Positions 7,203-15,975 of a stretch of DNA of 64,000 nucleotides are shown here, piece after piece. The stretch is from positions 1 to 64,000 of the forward strand of contig NZ_FRCF01000013.1 in NCBI RefSeq assembly GCF_900142805.1, read 5' to 3'. The notes under the pieces were generated by a model. That model ran no database searches. It worked only from the letters and a program-made list of their open reading frames with translations, and was not told the DNA's origin. A program made the position numbers and the translations under genes. The stretch's first letter is position 1. Every line of letters begins with the position of its first letter. The DNA comes from Lacicoccus alkaliphilus DSM 16010 (GTDB lineage Bacteria; Bacillota; Bacilli; Staphylococcales; Salinicoccaceae).

Positions 7203-8702
7203 ATGACAAAAAAAGTGATCATCATCGGTGCAGGTGTGGCGGGGCTCGCAAGTGCCATCAGACTGCAGCATGCCGGCTATCAGGTGGAGATCCATGAAAA
7301 GGACGCCACTCCGGGTGGCAAGATGAACCGGCTTGAAAAAGATGGCTACCAGTTCGACCTGGGGCCGAGCATCGTGATGATGCCGGAATTGTACCGTGAA
7401 ATATTCGAGCTTTGCGGCCGTGACCCCGACGACTACATCCCGATGGAAAAGCTGGATCCCATGTACCGCGTGTACTTCAGTGACACACCGGGTGCACCCA
7501 TCGACATCTCCTCCGACCTGACCGAGCTGACCAGGACGATCGAATCCATCAGTCCGGGGGACACCGAGGGTTTCCTGCACTATCTGCATGATATATATAA
7601 AGGGTTCATCTTCGCACAGGACAATATTCTCAAACGTCCCTTCCACAGAAGAAGGGACTTCTACAATCTTTCGATGATCAGAAAAACACCGAAAGTGAAA
7701 TTGGTGGGGACAGCCGACAATTTCATCGGGAGGTACATCAACAGCGAACGCCTGAAGCAGATCATGGGTTTCCAGACACTGTACATCGGCGTCTCCCCCT
7801 TCAACGGGCCGTCCTTCTATTCCATGATCCCGATGATTCAATTTCTGTACGGGATATGGTTCATCAAAGGCGGGATGTATACCATGGCAACGGCCATGGA
7901 GCGGCTTTTCAAGGAGCTTGGCGGCCAAATCCACTATGGAAGCAGCGTGCAGGAAATCTCCATCGATGACCGGAAAGCGACCGGCATCAAGGTTGATGAT
8001 AAGAAAATCGATGCCGATTTTATAGTCTGCAACGCCGATTTTCCATATGCGATGAAAAACCTGGTGAAAAGTCCTCTGGCCAAAGGGAAATTCACCGATG
8101 AGAAAATTGATGGCATGAAATATTCGTGCTCCGCCTTCCTCCTCTACCTGGGGATGGATCGGAAATATGAAGACGTCGAAAATGTCCATAACTTCATCTT
8201 CAATGAATCACTCGAGAAGAACATGCAGGACATCTTTGAAGGAAAAAGATTGGAACACGGGGCTTTCTATGTCTATATCGCCTCTAAACTCGATCCAACG
8301 CTCGCGCCGGAAGGAAAGGACGGACTGTATATCCTGATGCCCGTATCCGACCTCGGCACGGCTGATTATGAGTGGAATGATGAAACGGTGCAGTACTACC
8401 GTACATACATTTTGGAGACTTTGAAGAAAATACGCGGATTTGAAAACATCGGGCAGGAGATCGTTACAGAAGCTCACTTCACACCGCTTGATTTCGAGTC
8501 GAGATTCAATTCATATAACGGTGCCGCCTTCGGTCTGCAGCCCACCCTTTCCCAAAGCATCCACAGGCGGCCGCAGAGCAAGTCACCGAGCTGCGTCAAC
8601 TTATATTTTACCGGCAGCAGCACACACCCGGGCGCAGGTGTCCCGATTGTACTGCTGTCAGCCGGCATCGCTGCCGGGGAACTCATCAATGACGACGAAT
8701 GA
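7203..8702 (+). CDS. crtN: 4,4'-diapophytoene desaturase (CrtN)
   Basis: FAD-dependent desaturase of 499 residues converting dehydrosqualene (4,4'-diapophytoene) to 4,4'-diaponeurosporene. The dinucleotide motif IIGAGVAGLASA is at the start, followed by GGKMNRLEKDGYQFDLGPS and FQTLYIGVSPFNGPS. The C-terminal YFTGSSTHPGAGVPIVL is the carotenoid desaturase signature. The IPMIQF and WFIKGGMY segments place it with CrtN rather than CrtP. Its substrate requires CrtM (dehydrosqualene synthase), which is not encoded in this window. Confidence 0.93.
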   Translation: MTKKVIIIGAGVAGLASAIRLQHAGYQVEIHEKDATPGGKMNRLEKDGYQFDLGPSIVMMPELYREIFELCGRDPDDYIPMEKLDPMYRVYFSDTPGAPIDISSDLTELTRTIESISPGDTEGFLHYLHDIYKGFIFAQDNILKRPFHRRRDFYNLSMIRKTPKVKLVGTADNFIGRYINSERLKQIMGFQTLYIGVSPFNGPSFYSMIPMIQFLYGIWFIKGGMYTMATAMERLFKELGGQIHYGSSVQEISIDDRKATGIKVDDKKIDADFIVCNADFPYAMKNLVKSPLAKGKFTDEKIDGMKYSCSAFLLYLGMDRKYEDVENVHNFIFNESLEKNMQDIFEGKRLEHGAFYVYIASKLDPTLAPEGKDGLYILMPVSDLGTADYEWNDETVQYYRTYILETLKKIRGFENIGQEIVTEAHFTPLDFESRFNSYNGAAFGLQPTLSQSIHRRPQSKSPSCVNLYFTGSSTHPGAGVPIVLLSAGIAAGELINDDE

Positions 8703-8722
8703 ATTAAGAGGGGGAGAAAGTT

Positions 8723-9829
8723 ATGATGATCAATATTATACTGGGTCTTCTGGCAATTGGTGTTGGAATGATGATGTTCCGGTCCCTGCCCCGCCCTGTC
8801 AACCGGGATGAAGATGCCGGGTATCCTTTTGTATCCATCATCATCCCTGCGAGAAATGAAGCGGAAAGGATCTCTTCCCTGCTGAAATCCTTACAGGAGC
8901 AGGACTTCAGATCATTTGAAGTCCTGGTCGTCGATGATCATTCCACCGATTCCACCGTTTCTGTGGCGTCGGCTTTTGATGCTACAGTGCTGCATAATGA
9001 CTCCAAGGCGGCCGGGGCAGGAAAATCTTCAGCCTGCTGGCATGGTGTGCAGCATTCTAAAGGAGAATGGCTGTTGTTTTTGGATGCCGATACGCGCTTT
9101 TCCACCCCTGACAGTCTTCGGAATCTGTTGGCGCTGTACCGCCGGAAAGGGGCAAAAGGCATATTATCCCTGCAGCCCTTTCACCGCATCGAGGATATGT
9201 ATGAGAACCTGTCGGCCATCTTCAACGTGATTGTGGTCGTGGGGATGAATGTATTCACCGTCTGGGGAAAGCGGTTTGAACCTGCAGGCTCGTTCGGTCC
9301 CTGCATCTTGTCCAACAGGGCGGATTACCTTTCCACAGCCGGACATAAAGGAATCCAGGAAGCCATCATGGACGACCTGGCATTGGGTCAGGCGTATCTT
9401 GACCGGGATCTGCCTGTGCATTGCATGGGCGGCAAAGGCGTCATCTCCTTCCGCATGTATCCGGAAGGCTTCAAAAGCCTTGTGGAGGGCTGGTGCAAAA
9501 GCTTTGCGCTCGGTTCAAAGGCGACCCACCCTATAGTCATGCTGATGACCATCATCTGGATCTCCGGCAGTTTCATCAGCACCGGGGCATTTATTTCTTC
9601 ACTTATCGCCATGGATCTTGTGCTCATTGTGCTCACCGGAGTGGTATATCTCCTTTATGCCTTGCAGACGATGATTTTTGCCCGAAGGTGCGGGGATTTC
9701 AAAAGGTTCATTTTCATATTCCACCCCATCCTGTTCTCTTTTTTTGCAGGCGTGTTCGTCTACTCCATCTTCCGGGTATATATACTGCGTACAGTGAACT
9801 GGAAAGGACGGAAGATCAATGTTAAATAA
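8723..9829 (+). CDS. crtQ: 4,4'-diaponeurosporenoate glycosyltransferase (CrtQ)
   Basis: Family 2 glycosyltransferase of 368 residues that esterifies glucose to 4,4'-diaponeurosporenoate. It has an N-terminal anchor helix, then the GT2 fold starting at VSIIIPARNEA, with VVDDHSTD and the metal-binding DADTRF (about residues 134-139). A QAYLDRDLPVHCMGGKGVISFRMY-like acceptor region follows, and two or three C-terminal membrane helices close it. A strong GGGGGAG site precedes ATG 8723, 20 bases after crtN, so the genes are probably one transcript. It is the last gene of the crt set. Confidence 0.9.
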   Translation: MMINIILGLLAIGVGMMMFRSLPRPVNRDEDAGYPFVSIIIPARNEAERISSLLKSLQEQDFRSFEVLVVDDHSTDSTVSVASAFDATVLHNDSKAAGAGKSSACWHGVQHSKGEWLLFLDADTRFSTPDSLRNLLALYRRKGAKGILSLQPFHRIEDMYENLSAIFNVIVVVGMNVFTVWGKRFEPAGSFGPCILSNRADYLSTAGHKGIQEAIMDDLALGQAYLDRDLPVHCMGGKGVISFRMYPEGFKSLVEGWCKSFALGSKATHPIVMLMTIIWISGSFISTGAFISSLIAMDLVLIVLTGVVYLLYALQTMIFARRCGDFKRFIFIFHPILFSFFAGVFVYSIFRVYILRTVNWKGRKINVK

Positions 9830-9908
9830 ATCGTCTTCCTCTTCCTTCCAGCCGATGTCCACGAAATTTTACATATGAATTTAAAAAATAAAGCGAGGTC
9901 AGCCAGTC

Positions 9909-10805
9909 ATGCCCAAAGTCATCATTGCAAAATTACTGAGGCTCTTTCCAAACAAGGCAGCTAAAAATCCGTTGGTTGATCACCAGCCAGTAAAAAACAA
10001 AAAGGATCTCACCGTCGATACATCCGCCGGCCCCACCGCCATATCACTATATTATCCAATGGAGACAGAGCATAAAAAGCCTCCCGTCTACATCAATTTC
10101 CACGGCGGTGCCTTCATAATGAATGATATGAAGATGGATGACCCGTATTGCCGGTATCTCGCCAATGAGACGGGGTGCGTGGTCCTCAACATCGATTATG
10201 TGAAAGCGCCGGAATACCCTTTTCCTGAAGCAATCGAACAAAGCTATGACGTGTACCGATGGATGAAGGCACATGCGGAGGAATTGGACATAGACCCCGA
10301 AAAAGTGATGGTCGGCGGTCAAAGTTCAGGCGGCAACATTGCCGCTGCATTCTGCCTCCATCTTGAGGAAAAGTCGGAAAAGCAGCCACTCCTGCAGGCA
10401 TTGTCCTACCCGATGCTGGATTTCATCACCTCGTATGCAAAGAAACCCGAGCCCAATAAGCTGCGCGCGAAATTCCCGCAGGTGGCACACTTTTTGAATG
10501 CGTGCTATGTACCCAAAAGGGAGATGGCCTGGAACCCCCTCGCCTCCCCGGTACGTGCTGATGTGAACGACCGATTGGCCCCTGCCCTCATCCTCATCGC
10601 CGAGCACGATGCATTCAGGCCGGAGGCACAAACTTATGCCGATAAATTAAGAGCAGCAGGCGTCAGCGTGCAGGATGTCCTTTTCACAGGCTGTTCCCAC
10701 GCGTTCACACATCTCGGTCCGAAAGAAAAAGCACAGGCCGCCTGGGATTTGATCGCACGTAAAATCAGGGAAGCTGCCGGAACCGAAGCAGTTGAAAAAA
10801 GATGA
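9909..10805 (+). CDS. Alpha/beta hydrolase, hormone-sensitive lipase-like esterase
   Basis: A cytoplasmic 298-residue carboxylesterase of the HSL (Abhydrolase_3) family. The oxyanion motif HGGAF is at residues 65-69, the nucleophile Ser139 is in GQSSG, and the acid and base are Asp234 (EHDAFRPE) and His264 (GCSHAFTH). It lies about 80 bases after crtQ on the same strand, so it may be cotranscribed. The true substrate is unknown; short acyl esters are typical. No signal peptide is seen. Confidence 0.85.
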   Translation: MPKVIIAKLLRLFPNKAAKNPLVDHQPVKNKKDLTVDTSAGPTAISLYYPMETEHKKPPVYINFHGGAFIMNDMKMDDPYCRYLANETGCVVLNIDYVKAPEYPFPEAIEQSYDVYRWMKAHAEELDIDPEKVMVGGQSSGGNIAAAFCLHLEEKSEKQPLLQALSYPMLDFITSYAKKPEPNKLRAKFPQVAHFLNACYVPKREMAWNPLASPVRADVNDRLAPALILIAEHDAFRPEAQTYADKLRAAGVSVQDVLFTGCSHAFTHLGPKEKAQAAWDLIARKIREAAGTEAVEKR

Positions 10806-10850
10806 TGCAGAACACAAACCATTCCATAAAAATAGGGGGATATGATCAAT

Positions 10851-11537
10851 ATGGTTAAACTCAATACATTTTCAATCACAGCGCGCTGCGCAAAAACCGG
10901 ACAGCTCGGCATCGCAGTATCCACCAAACTGCCGGGTGTGGGCATGCTGTGCCCTTTCGTGAAAGCAGGTGTCGGGGCGGTCGCCACGCAGTCCTTCGTC
11001 AATCCTTACATCGGCATCCGCGGACTGGAGTACCTTTCCTCGGGCATGTCCGCGCAGGAAGCGAAGGAGAAGATAATGGCAGAAGAGATCAACCTGGAGC
11101 ACAGGCAGTTCGCGATCGTCGATAATGATGGCGGCACCGCAGCGTTTTCGGGCAATGAGTGTGACGGCTACTATAATCACTTCGAAGGTGACGGTTTTGT
11201 CGTGGCAGGCAACATGCTCGTCAATGAAGAGACGCTCACGGATATGAAAGCGGCATTTGAAAACCACACCGGGCTGGATTTGTCGGAGCGGCTGCTGCGG
11301 GCGCTGGAGGCCGGCCAGGCGGCAGGCGGGGATAAGCGCGGTAAGCAGTCGGCGGCACTGAAGGTTTTCGACACGGAAGAATATCCCTTCGTCGATCTGC
11401 GCGTCGATGAACACGAGGACCCTGTATCAGAACTTGCACGTGTGTATGACGTGGCCAAGGCGGAACTCCTCCCCTTCATGCCGATGATGCCGACGAAGGA
11501 CAACCCGGGCGGCAGCTTTAACCCGGATGAATATTAG
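10851..11537 (+). CDS. DUF1028 family protein (putative Ntn-hydrolase-like)
   Basis: A 228-residue protein with the DUF1028 features: FSITARCAKTGQLGIAVSTK at the N-terminus, then GVGAVATQSFVNP and the run ending GNMLVNEETL. The fold is related to Ntn-hydrolases, and members are often found near peptide or amino-acid catabolic genes. No biochemical role is established. ATG 10851 is preferred because AGGGGGA ends 10 bases upstream; the ATG at 10842 is only 1-2 bases from it. The C-terminus has the DNPGGSFNPDEY tail common in the family. A strong terminator follows. Confidence 0.8.
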   Translation: MVKLNTFSITARCAKTGQLGIAVSTKLPGVGMLCPFVKAGVGAVATQSFVNPYIGIRGLEYLSSGMSAQEAKEKIMAEEINLEHRQFAIVDNDGGTAAFSGNECDGYYNHFEGDGFVVAGNMLVNEETLTDMKAAFENHTGLDLSERLLRALEAGQAAGGDKRGKQSAALKVFDTEEYPFVDLRVDEHEDPVSELARVYDVAKAELLPFMPMMPTKDNPGGSFNPDEY

Positions 11538-11544
11538 ATGCATT

Positions 11545-11588
11545 GAACAGGAAGAAGGGATGCCCGCTTGCATCCCTTCTTCCTGTTC
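11545..11588. terminator. Bidirectional terminator between convergent genes
   Basis: Two perfect 19-base arms, from GAACAGGAAG (11545) to the mirrored CTTCCTGTTC (ending 11588), pair around a 6-base loop. It separates the DUF1028 gene from the convergent aromatic operon. Confidence 0.85.
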
Positions 11589-11607
11589 CATTCGATTGTG
11601 CCAAACC

Positions 11608-12384
11608 TCATGAGAAAGTGACTTCCACTTCGCCCAGGTGATCAAAAGTGGCTTTGAATGTATCACCGCTTCTGACTGCTTCCGCCTTGGTCAACGCTCC
11701 GGCGAGTATGATTTCCCCGGCTTTAAGTGAAATGCCGTATTCATGCAGTGCCTCCGCCAGCCAGACGACGGCTTTCAACGGATTCCCGAGCACGGCGGCA
11801 CCCTCACCCTCGCTGATCTTTTCACCGTTTTTGAAGACTTCCATCTTCACAGACGGGAGGTCGATGTTCTTCAGAGGTACATGTCCCCCGCCCAGTACTG
11901 CGCCGGCTGATGAGCCGTTGTCGGCTACGGTATCCTCGAACTTGATCCTCCAGTCCCGGATGCGGCTGTCGATGATTTCAGCCGCCGGCAATGCGTAGTC
12001 GATGGTATCCGCCACATTCTCCAGAGTGACCTTGGCACCATCGATGTCCTCCTTCAACACGAAGGCGATTTCGAATTCCACCTTCGGTGCGATGAAGCGG
12101 CCTGTATCGATTGCTGTGTCTTCGCTGAAGACCATGTCATCCAGAATATGGCCGTAGTCCGGACGGTCGACGCCGAGCATCTCCTGCATGGCCCTGCTCG
12201 TCAGTCCGATCTTCTTGCCGACGATTGCCGTGCCATCCGCAAGCCTTTTTTCAACATATTGGAGCTGGGCCCGATAGGCTTCCTCCACCGTGATGTCCGG
12301 ATGGCTTCCGGTGATGGGCGGAATGGGCTTCACACCCTTTTCCGCTTCATAAATTTCCTCTCCAAGCAACCTGGTGATTGCCAT
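11608..12384 (-). CDS. 2-keto-4-pentenoate hydratase (MhpD/HsaE family)
   Basis: A 258-residue member of the fumarylacetoacetate hydrolase superfamily, hydratase/decarboxylase branch. Such enzymes add water to 2-hydroxypenta-2,4-dienoate to give 4-hydroxy-2-oxo acids in meta-cleavage pathways. The metal site pattern is visible in KVEFEIAFVL (the E-x-E pair) and in the later PAAEIIDSR. GKKIGLTSRAMQ and the C-terminal LAGALTKAE complete the family pattern. AGGAGG lies 5-6 bases before ATG. It is the last gene of the aromatic operon, so the following aldolase and aldehyde dehydrogenase must be encoded elsewhere. Confidence 0.88.
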   Translation of the reverse strand: MAITRLLGEEIYEAEKGVKPIPPITGSHPDITVEEAYRAQLQYVEKRLADGTAIVGKKIGLTSRAMQEMLGVDRPDYGHILDDMVFSEDTAIDTGRFIAPKVEFEIAFVLKEDIDGAKVTLENVADTIDYALPAAEIIDSRIRDWRIKFEDTVADNGSSAGAVLGGGHVPLKNIDLPSVKMEVFKNGEKISEGEGAAVLGNPLKAVVWLAEALHEYGISLKAGEIILAGALTKAEAVRSGDTFKATFDHLGEVEVTFS

Positions 12385-12395
12385 TTAAAAACCTC

Positions 12396-13223
12396 CTATT
12401 GTGCGATCAGTTGATAGTCGGAGTATGTTGCGACCCTGCTATCCCATGTGATGGCAATTTCATTCCGATCGATTTCATCCATCAGGCAGCGCCTGGTGAA
12501 GGAAATCTTCTGAGCACGGTTGTCCACGTGGATCTGGGAATGGTGGCGCCTTCGGCCTGTATCGATGATGACATCATAGACGCCGTCCTGAGGCAGCATA
12601 TAATACGGCTTCAGGGACAGATACCCCCGTGAAATTTCAGCGCACGTCCGGTATTTCCTCCCCATAAGCTGCTCCACCTCGGAGAGCCGGCCATTCAGTA
12701 TGGCACTCCTGATGCGGGTCGAACTGATCTTCTCCCCCTGATAGGCCACTTTTTCGACCCGCGATGCAGTGATGCACCCGCCGGAGTCGGATGCTATAGT
12801 GTCGATCGTACCTTCCCCCCTGTAGCCATAGGAGAAGTCATACCCTGCCACGGCATGGATGGTGCCCATGCGTTCCAAATAAGCTTCAATGTATTCTTCC
12901 TTCAGCAGGGAGGCGAATGCCTTCGTGAACTTCACGATATAGAAACGGTCTGCACCGAAAGCTTCGAGTGCACGTGCCTTCTCCTCAAGCGGCATGAGAT
13001 AGTCCATATTGATCCTGCCATCCGACAGGACCGTTTTCGGGTGCGGGAAGAAACTCATCACGTCGAATGCTGCATCTTCTTCCGCCGCAATCCGCCTTGC
13101 TGTGTGCAGGACTTTCTGATGGCCTTTATGCACACCGTCGAAGAATCCGAGGGCGATGACATTCCGTCTCGTCCTGCTCTGCCATTCTTCAAGATTTGAT
13201 TCGTCCAGATGAATGATCTCCAT
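12396..13223 (-). CDS. Monofunctional FAD synthetase-like protein (RibF N-terminal type)
   Basis: 275 residues. Residues 20-180 form an FMN adenylyltransferase domain: GFFDGVHKGH (26-35), SFFPHPKTVL, and ISSTRIR (166-172) are the nucleotidyltransferase signatures of RibF. The C-terminal 90 residues lack the usual riboflavin kinase signature, so it probably makes FAD from FMN only. It lies inside an operon with a flavin reductase and a flavin monooxygenase. That context suggests local FAD supply for the oxygenase (inference). A housekeeping bifunctional RibF is expected elsewhere. The GGGAGGT site decides the start. Confidence 0.82.
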   Translation of the reverse strand: MEIIHLDESNLEEWQSRTRRNVIALGFFDGVHKGHQKVLHTARRIAAEEDAAFDVMSFFPHPKTVLSDGRINMDYLMPLEEKARALEAFGADRFYIVKFTKAFASLLKEEYIEAYLERMGTIHAVAGYDFSYGYRGEGTIDTIASDSGGCITASRVEKVAYQGEKISSTRIRSAILNGRLSEVEQLMGRKYRTCAEISRGYLSLKPYYMLPQDGVYDVIIDTGRRRHHSQIHVDNRAQKISFTRRCLMDEIDRNEIAITWDSRVATYSDYQLIAQ

Positions 13224-13260
13224 CCACGGCCACCTCCCTTCTGAAATAGTCGAATACTTT

Positions 13261-13743
13261 TTATTTGCTCAAGACTTCCTCGAGCGCTTCCAGCCTGCGG
13301 TATTTGCCACAGTTGAAAATCAGCGGATCGCCCTCTTCCAAAACCAGCTCATTCACTTTGCCGATGAAGAGCACATGGTCCCCTTCGACATGTTCGTTAT
13401 ACACTTCGCAGGACAGCTGGCATAATGCATTTTTCACCACCGGCGTCTCCCCGAGCTGATCGAATTCAAATTTATCCTCGAATTGCTTCTGTCCGGCGAA
13501 CCGCATGGATTCCTCCTGCTGCTCGCAGGACAGCACATTGACAGAGAACTTGCCGCTCTGACGGATGCGCTCCAGCATATTCGCCTTGTCCCCGATCGAG
13601 ATCACGATCAATTTCGGGTCGAGGGAGACGGACATGAACGCATTCGCGGTCATGCCGTGCACTTCCCCGTCGACTTCCGTCGCAATCACGTTGACTCCCG
13701 TTGCAAACTTGCCCATCGCATTCCTGAACTGACGATCATCCAT
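13261..13743 (-). CDS. Flavin reductase (HpaC-like component of a two-component monooxygenase)
   Basis: A 160-residue protein with the flavin reductase-like split-barrel fold. It opens with FRNAMGKFATGVNVIAT, followed by the flavin-binding GMTANAFMSVSLDPKL and SIGDKANM, as in HpaC, HsaB and similar enzymes. It uses NAD(P)H to reduce free FAD or FMN, which diffuses to the oxygenase encoded at 14791-15957. It lies 16 bases after the extradiol dioxygenase gene and 37 bases before the FAD synthetase gene, so co-expression is likely. Confidence 0.9.
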   Translation of the reverse strand: MDDRQFRNAMGKFATGVNVIATEVDGEVHGMTANAFMSVSLDPKLIVISIGDKANMLERIRQSGKFSVNVLSCEQQEESMRFAGQKQFEDKFEFDQLGETPVVKNALCQLSCEVYNEHVEGDHVLFIGKVNELVLEEGDPLIFNCGKYRRLEALEEVLSK

Positions 13744-13759
13744 AATGCTTCATCCCCTT

Positions 13760-14764
13760 CTAAACTTTTTTAGCGCTCTTCAACGGCTCGCCCGCTGAAA
13801 TGGTCGTTAAATCCTCAGGCCTCATGCCCGACTGCTCACCCCAGAATGTAAAACCGACCGCCATTTCTTCGGCTTTCCATTCAATCGGCTCCCAATCCGG
13901 TTCAAAGATCAGATATCCATTCGAGAAGAGTTCCAGACGGACGCCGCTGCCCGGGTCCACCACGTATATATACATCGCCTGCGATATCCCATGTTTGCCC
14001 GGGCCGACGAACGGTATGCCATGGTCTGCAAGAATGTCCGCTGCACGCAGGATGTCCTGTGCATTATCGGACCAGTAGGACAGGTGGTGGATTTCATGCG
14101 CCGATTCTATATCCGGCCGTCCCATCACCGCAATATCGTGGACGAGGTTCGTGACACTCATCCATGCCGCCCCGACTTTATCATCGGGCGTCTTCAAGTA
14201 TTCACGCAGCTTGAAGCCAAGCTTCTCCTGCAGGAACTCGATGATCGCTGTCGGATCCGTGTTCGTCCCGATGTTGACATGGTCGATGCGGCGTGGTGAA
14301 ATCCCCTTGCGCCATGCCTTGTATGGCTGGTTCTTCAGTACTGACCTACGTTTCGGATCGGCCACCGCAGGTTTTTCCATATCGAAGTAGATTTCGAAGT
14401 TATGTCCGGAAGGCAGCTGGAAACGGATGGCATCCCCCTGCCCCGTCTCAGTGCCGGCCTTCACTTCCTCCACTTCCACACCCGCTTCGCGGAGGAGGAC
14501 CATGAAATTCCCTATGTCTTCCCGTCTTTTCGCTTTCCATGCGATATGGTCCACTCGTGCTTCAGGGCCTTCCTTGATCGATAGTGTATGATGGTCGAAA
14601 TCGCCCCATGCCCGCAGGTAGTGCACACCGTCTTCGACGGTCGTCTTCTCCAGGCCCACGACTTCCTCGAAAAACCATAATGATTTCTCCAGGTCCGTCG
14701 TTTCAAGAGCCACATGTCCCAGTTTCGCGATTTCCGGTAACAGTTCATATCTCACATTTTCCAT
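13760..14764 (-). CDS. Extradiol ring-cleavage dioxygenase (catechol 2,3-dioxygenase, type I, two VOC domains)
   Basis: A 334-residue vicinal-oxygen-chelate protein with two VOC domains (about 12-135 and 158-295). The Fe(II) ligands are His162 (DHVNIG), a His of the EIHHLSYW pair (226/227) and Glu278 (VRLELFSNG), all intact in the C-terminal domain. It opens a catechol ring next to the hydroxyl pair to give a 2-hydroxymuconic-type product. The operon contains a ring-fission product hydrolase and no visible dehydrogenase branch. A 3-substituted catechol yielding a ketone product is therefore likely (inference). Confidence 0.9.
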   Translation of the reverse strand: MENVRYELLPEIAKLGHVALETTDLEKSLWFFEEVVGLEKTTVEDGVHYLRAWGDFDHHTLSIKEGPEARVDHIAWKAKRREDIGNFMVLLREAGVEVEEVKAGTETGQGDAIRFQLPSGHNFEIYFDMEKPAVADPKRRSVLKNQPYKAWRKGISPRRIDHVNIGTNTDPTAIIEFLQEKLGFKLREYLKTPDDKVGAAWMSVTNLVHDIAVMGRPDIESAHEIHHLSYWSDNAQDILRAADILADHGIPFVGPGKHGISQAMYIYVVDPGSGVRLELFSNGYLIFEPDWEPIEWKAEEMAVGFTFWGEQSGMRPEDLTTISAGEPLKSAKKV

Positions 14765-14790
14765 AGTTTTATCCCCTTTGTTTTCTTTTT

Positions 14791-15957
14791 TTATCCCATC
14801 GCCATGGATTCGACGCCGAATAACGCTTTGCCGTAGTTGTCGATGCCATCTTCATAAAGTGACGTGACATGGGTGCTGATCGCCATCAGATCCCTCAGGA
14901 TCATTTCGAGCGGCTGCCCCTTCGCCAGGGCACTCGCCCCAAGCGTCGCCACTGCGCGATTCGCAATCTCCAGGCAGCTTTGGATGATGTGCACGCGGAT
15001 GCCGTTGTATTCCCCTGGATTATACTGCCCTTCGTCACTCTCCAGCATCTCGATGTATTCTTTCATCAAGCCTTTCGCGGCTTTCAGCTTCAAAGTCATT
15101 TCCGCAGCAACGCGCTGACTCTTCGGCGACTCCCCTTCGTTCGTACCGTCAAAACGTCTGCGCTTCTTGGTCCGTGCAATGAATTCTTCTATTGCCCGTT
15201 CAGCCGCCCCGATGCTCATCGCCGGGAAGCCGACGTAGAATGCCGGGAAGAACGATACATTGTAGTACAGATAATCCTCATCGATTTCCACCTTGTAGGG
15301 CTTGCGGTTCATGATCATCTCATTGAATGAAATGACCATGTCATCCGGTACGAAGAGGTCTTCTGCTGCCACGCTGTTGCTGCCCGACCCCCGCAGTCCG
15401 AGCGAATCCCAGTTTTCGATCACTTCGAGATCCGAGACGCGCATGCATAGTCCGATGCGGTCAGGCGCCTCAACACCTTCCTTGAAATAAGTCGCGCCCA
15501 CGGATATCCATTCGGAATGATTGATACCGCTTACAAAATTCCATTTGCCATTGAGTATGAAGCCACCTTCAACTTTTTCGACTTTACCCATCGGTGCAAA
15601 AATGTCTGCAAGCAATCCGCCGTCCTCATAGATCTCATCCATCCGCTTCTTCGGCAGGAAAGCCACCCATGAGTTGTGCAGTGCATAGAAGTATGTCAGC
15701 CAGGCGGCGGACAGGTTATGATAACCGACCGTCCTGACGATATCTGCAAAAGTGTTGAAATCGATTTGTGGAAATCCATACTCTTTCGGAATGATGAGGC
15801 GGTTCAGGCCACCTTCCACGATGGCCTCCGCGACATTTTCTGAAACGGTCGCATTGTCATCGGCTTCGACCGCTTCCTGTTCGGCAATGATGCCGACCCT
15901 CTTGGCACTTTCCATCAATTCGTTGTAGAGTTTTTCATCTGAAATTTTCGCTTTCAT
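14791..15957 (-). CDS. Group D flavin monooxygenase, acyl-CoA dehydrogenase fold (HsaA/HpaB-like oxygenase component)
   Basis: 388 residues with the acyl-CoA dehydrogenase fold. Segments such as GGLNRLIIPKEYGF, GGFILNGKWNFVSG and LGLRGSGSNSVAAEDLFVPD are typical of the flavin-dependent hydroxylases HsaA and C2-type HpaH. These take reduced flavin from a partner reductase and ortho-hydroxylate phenols to catechols. The partner reductase is at 13261-13743 and the downstream ring opener at 13760-14764. An ordinary acyl-CoA dehydrogenase is less likely because there is no CoA-related gene in the operon. AAGGGGTG precedes the ATG. Confidence 0.85.
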   Translation of the reverse strand: MKAKISDEKLYNELMESAKRVGIIAEQEAVEADDNATVSENVAEAIVEGGLNRLIIPKEYGFPQIDFNTFADIVRTVGYHNLSAAWLTYFYALHNSWVAFLPKKRMDEIYEDGGLLADIFAPMGKVEKVEGGFILNGKWNFVSGINHSEWISVGATYFKEGVEAPDRIGLCMRVSDLEVIENWDSLGLRGSGSNSVAAEDLFVPDDMVISFNEMIMNRKPYKVEIDEDYLYYNVSFFPAFYVGFPAMSIGAAERAIEEFIARTKKRRRFDGTNEGESPKSQRVAAEMTLKLKAAKGLMKEYIEMLESDEGQYNPGEYNGIRVHIIQSCLEIANRAVATLGASALAKGQPLEMILRDLMAISTHVTSLYEDGIDNYGKALFGVESMAMG

Positions 15958-15975
15958 AGTCCCACCCCTTACATT

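Noticed and set aside
7161-8189. A 342-codon minus-strand frame opposite crtN
   Set aside because: Same as above; CrtN on the plus strand has complete catalytic motifs and a ribosome site.
14791-15957. Fatty acid beta-oxidation acyl-CoA dehydrogenase
   Set aside because: The operon holds a flavin reductase and a ring-cleavage dioxygenase, and there is no CoA-related gene.
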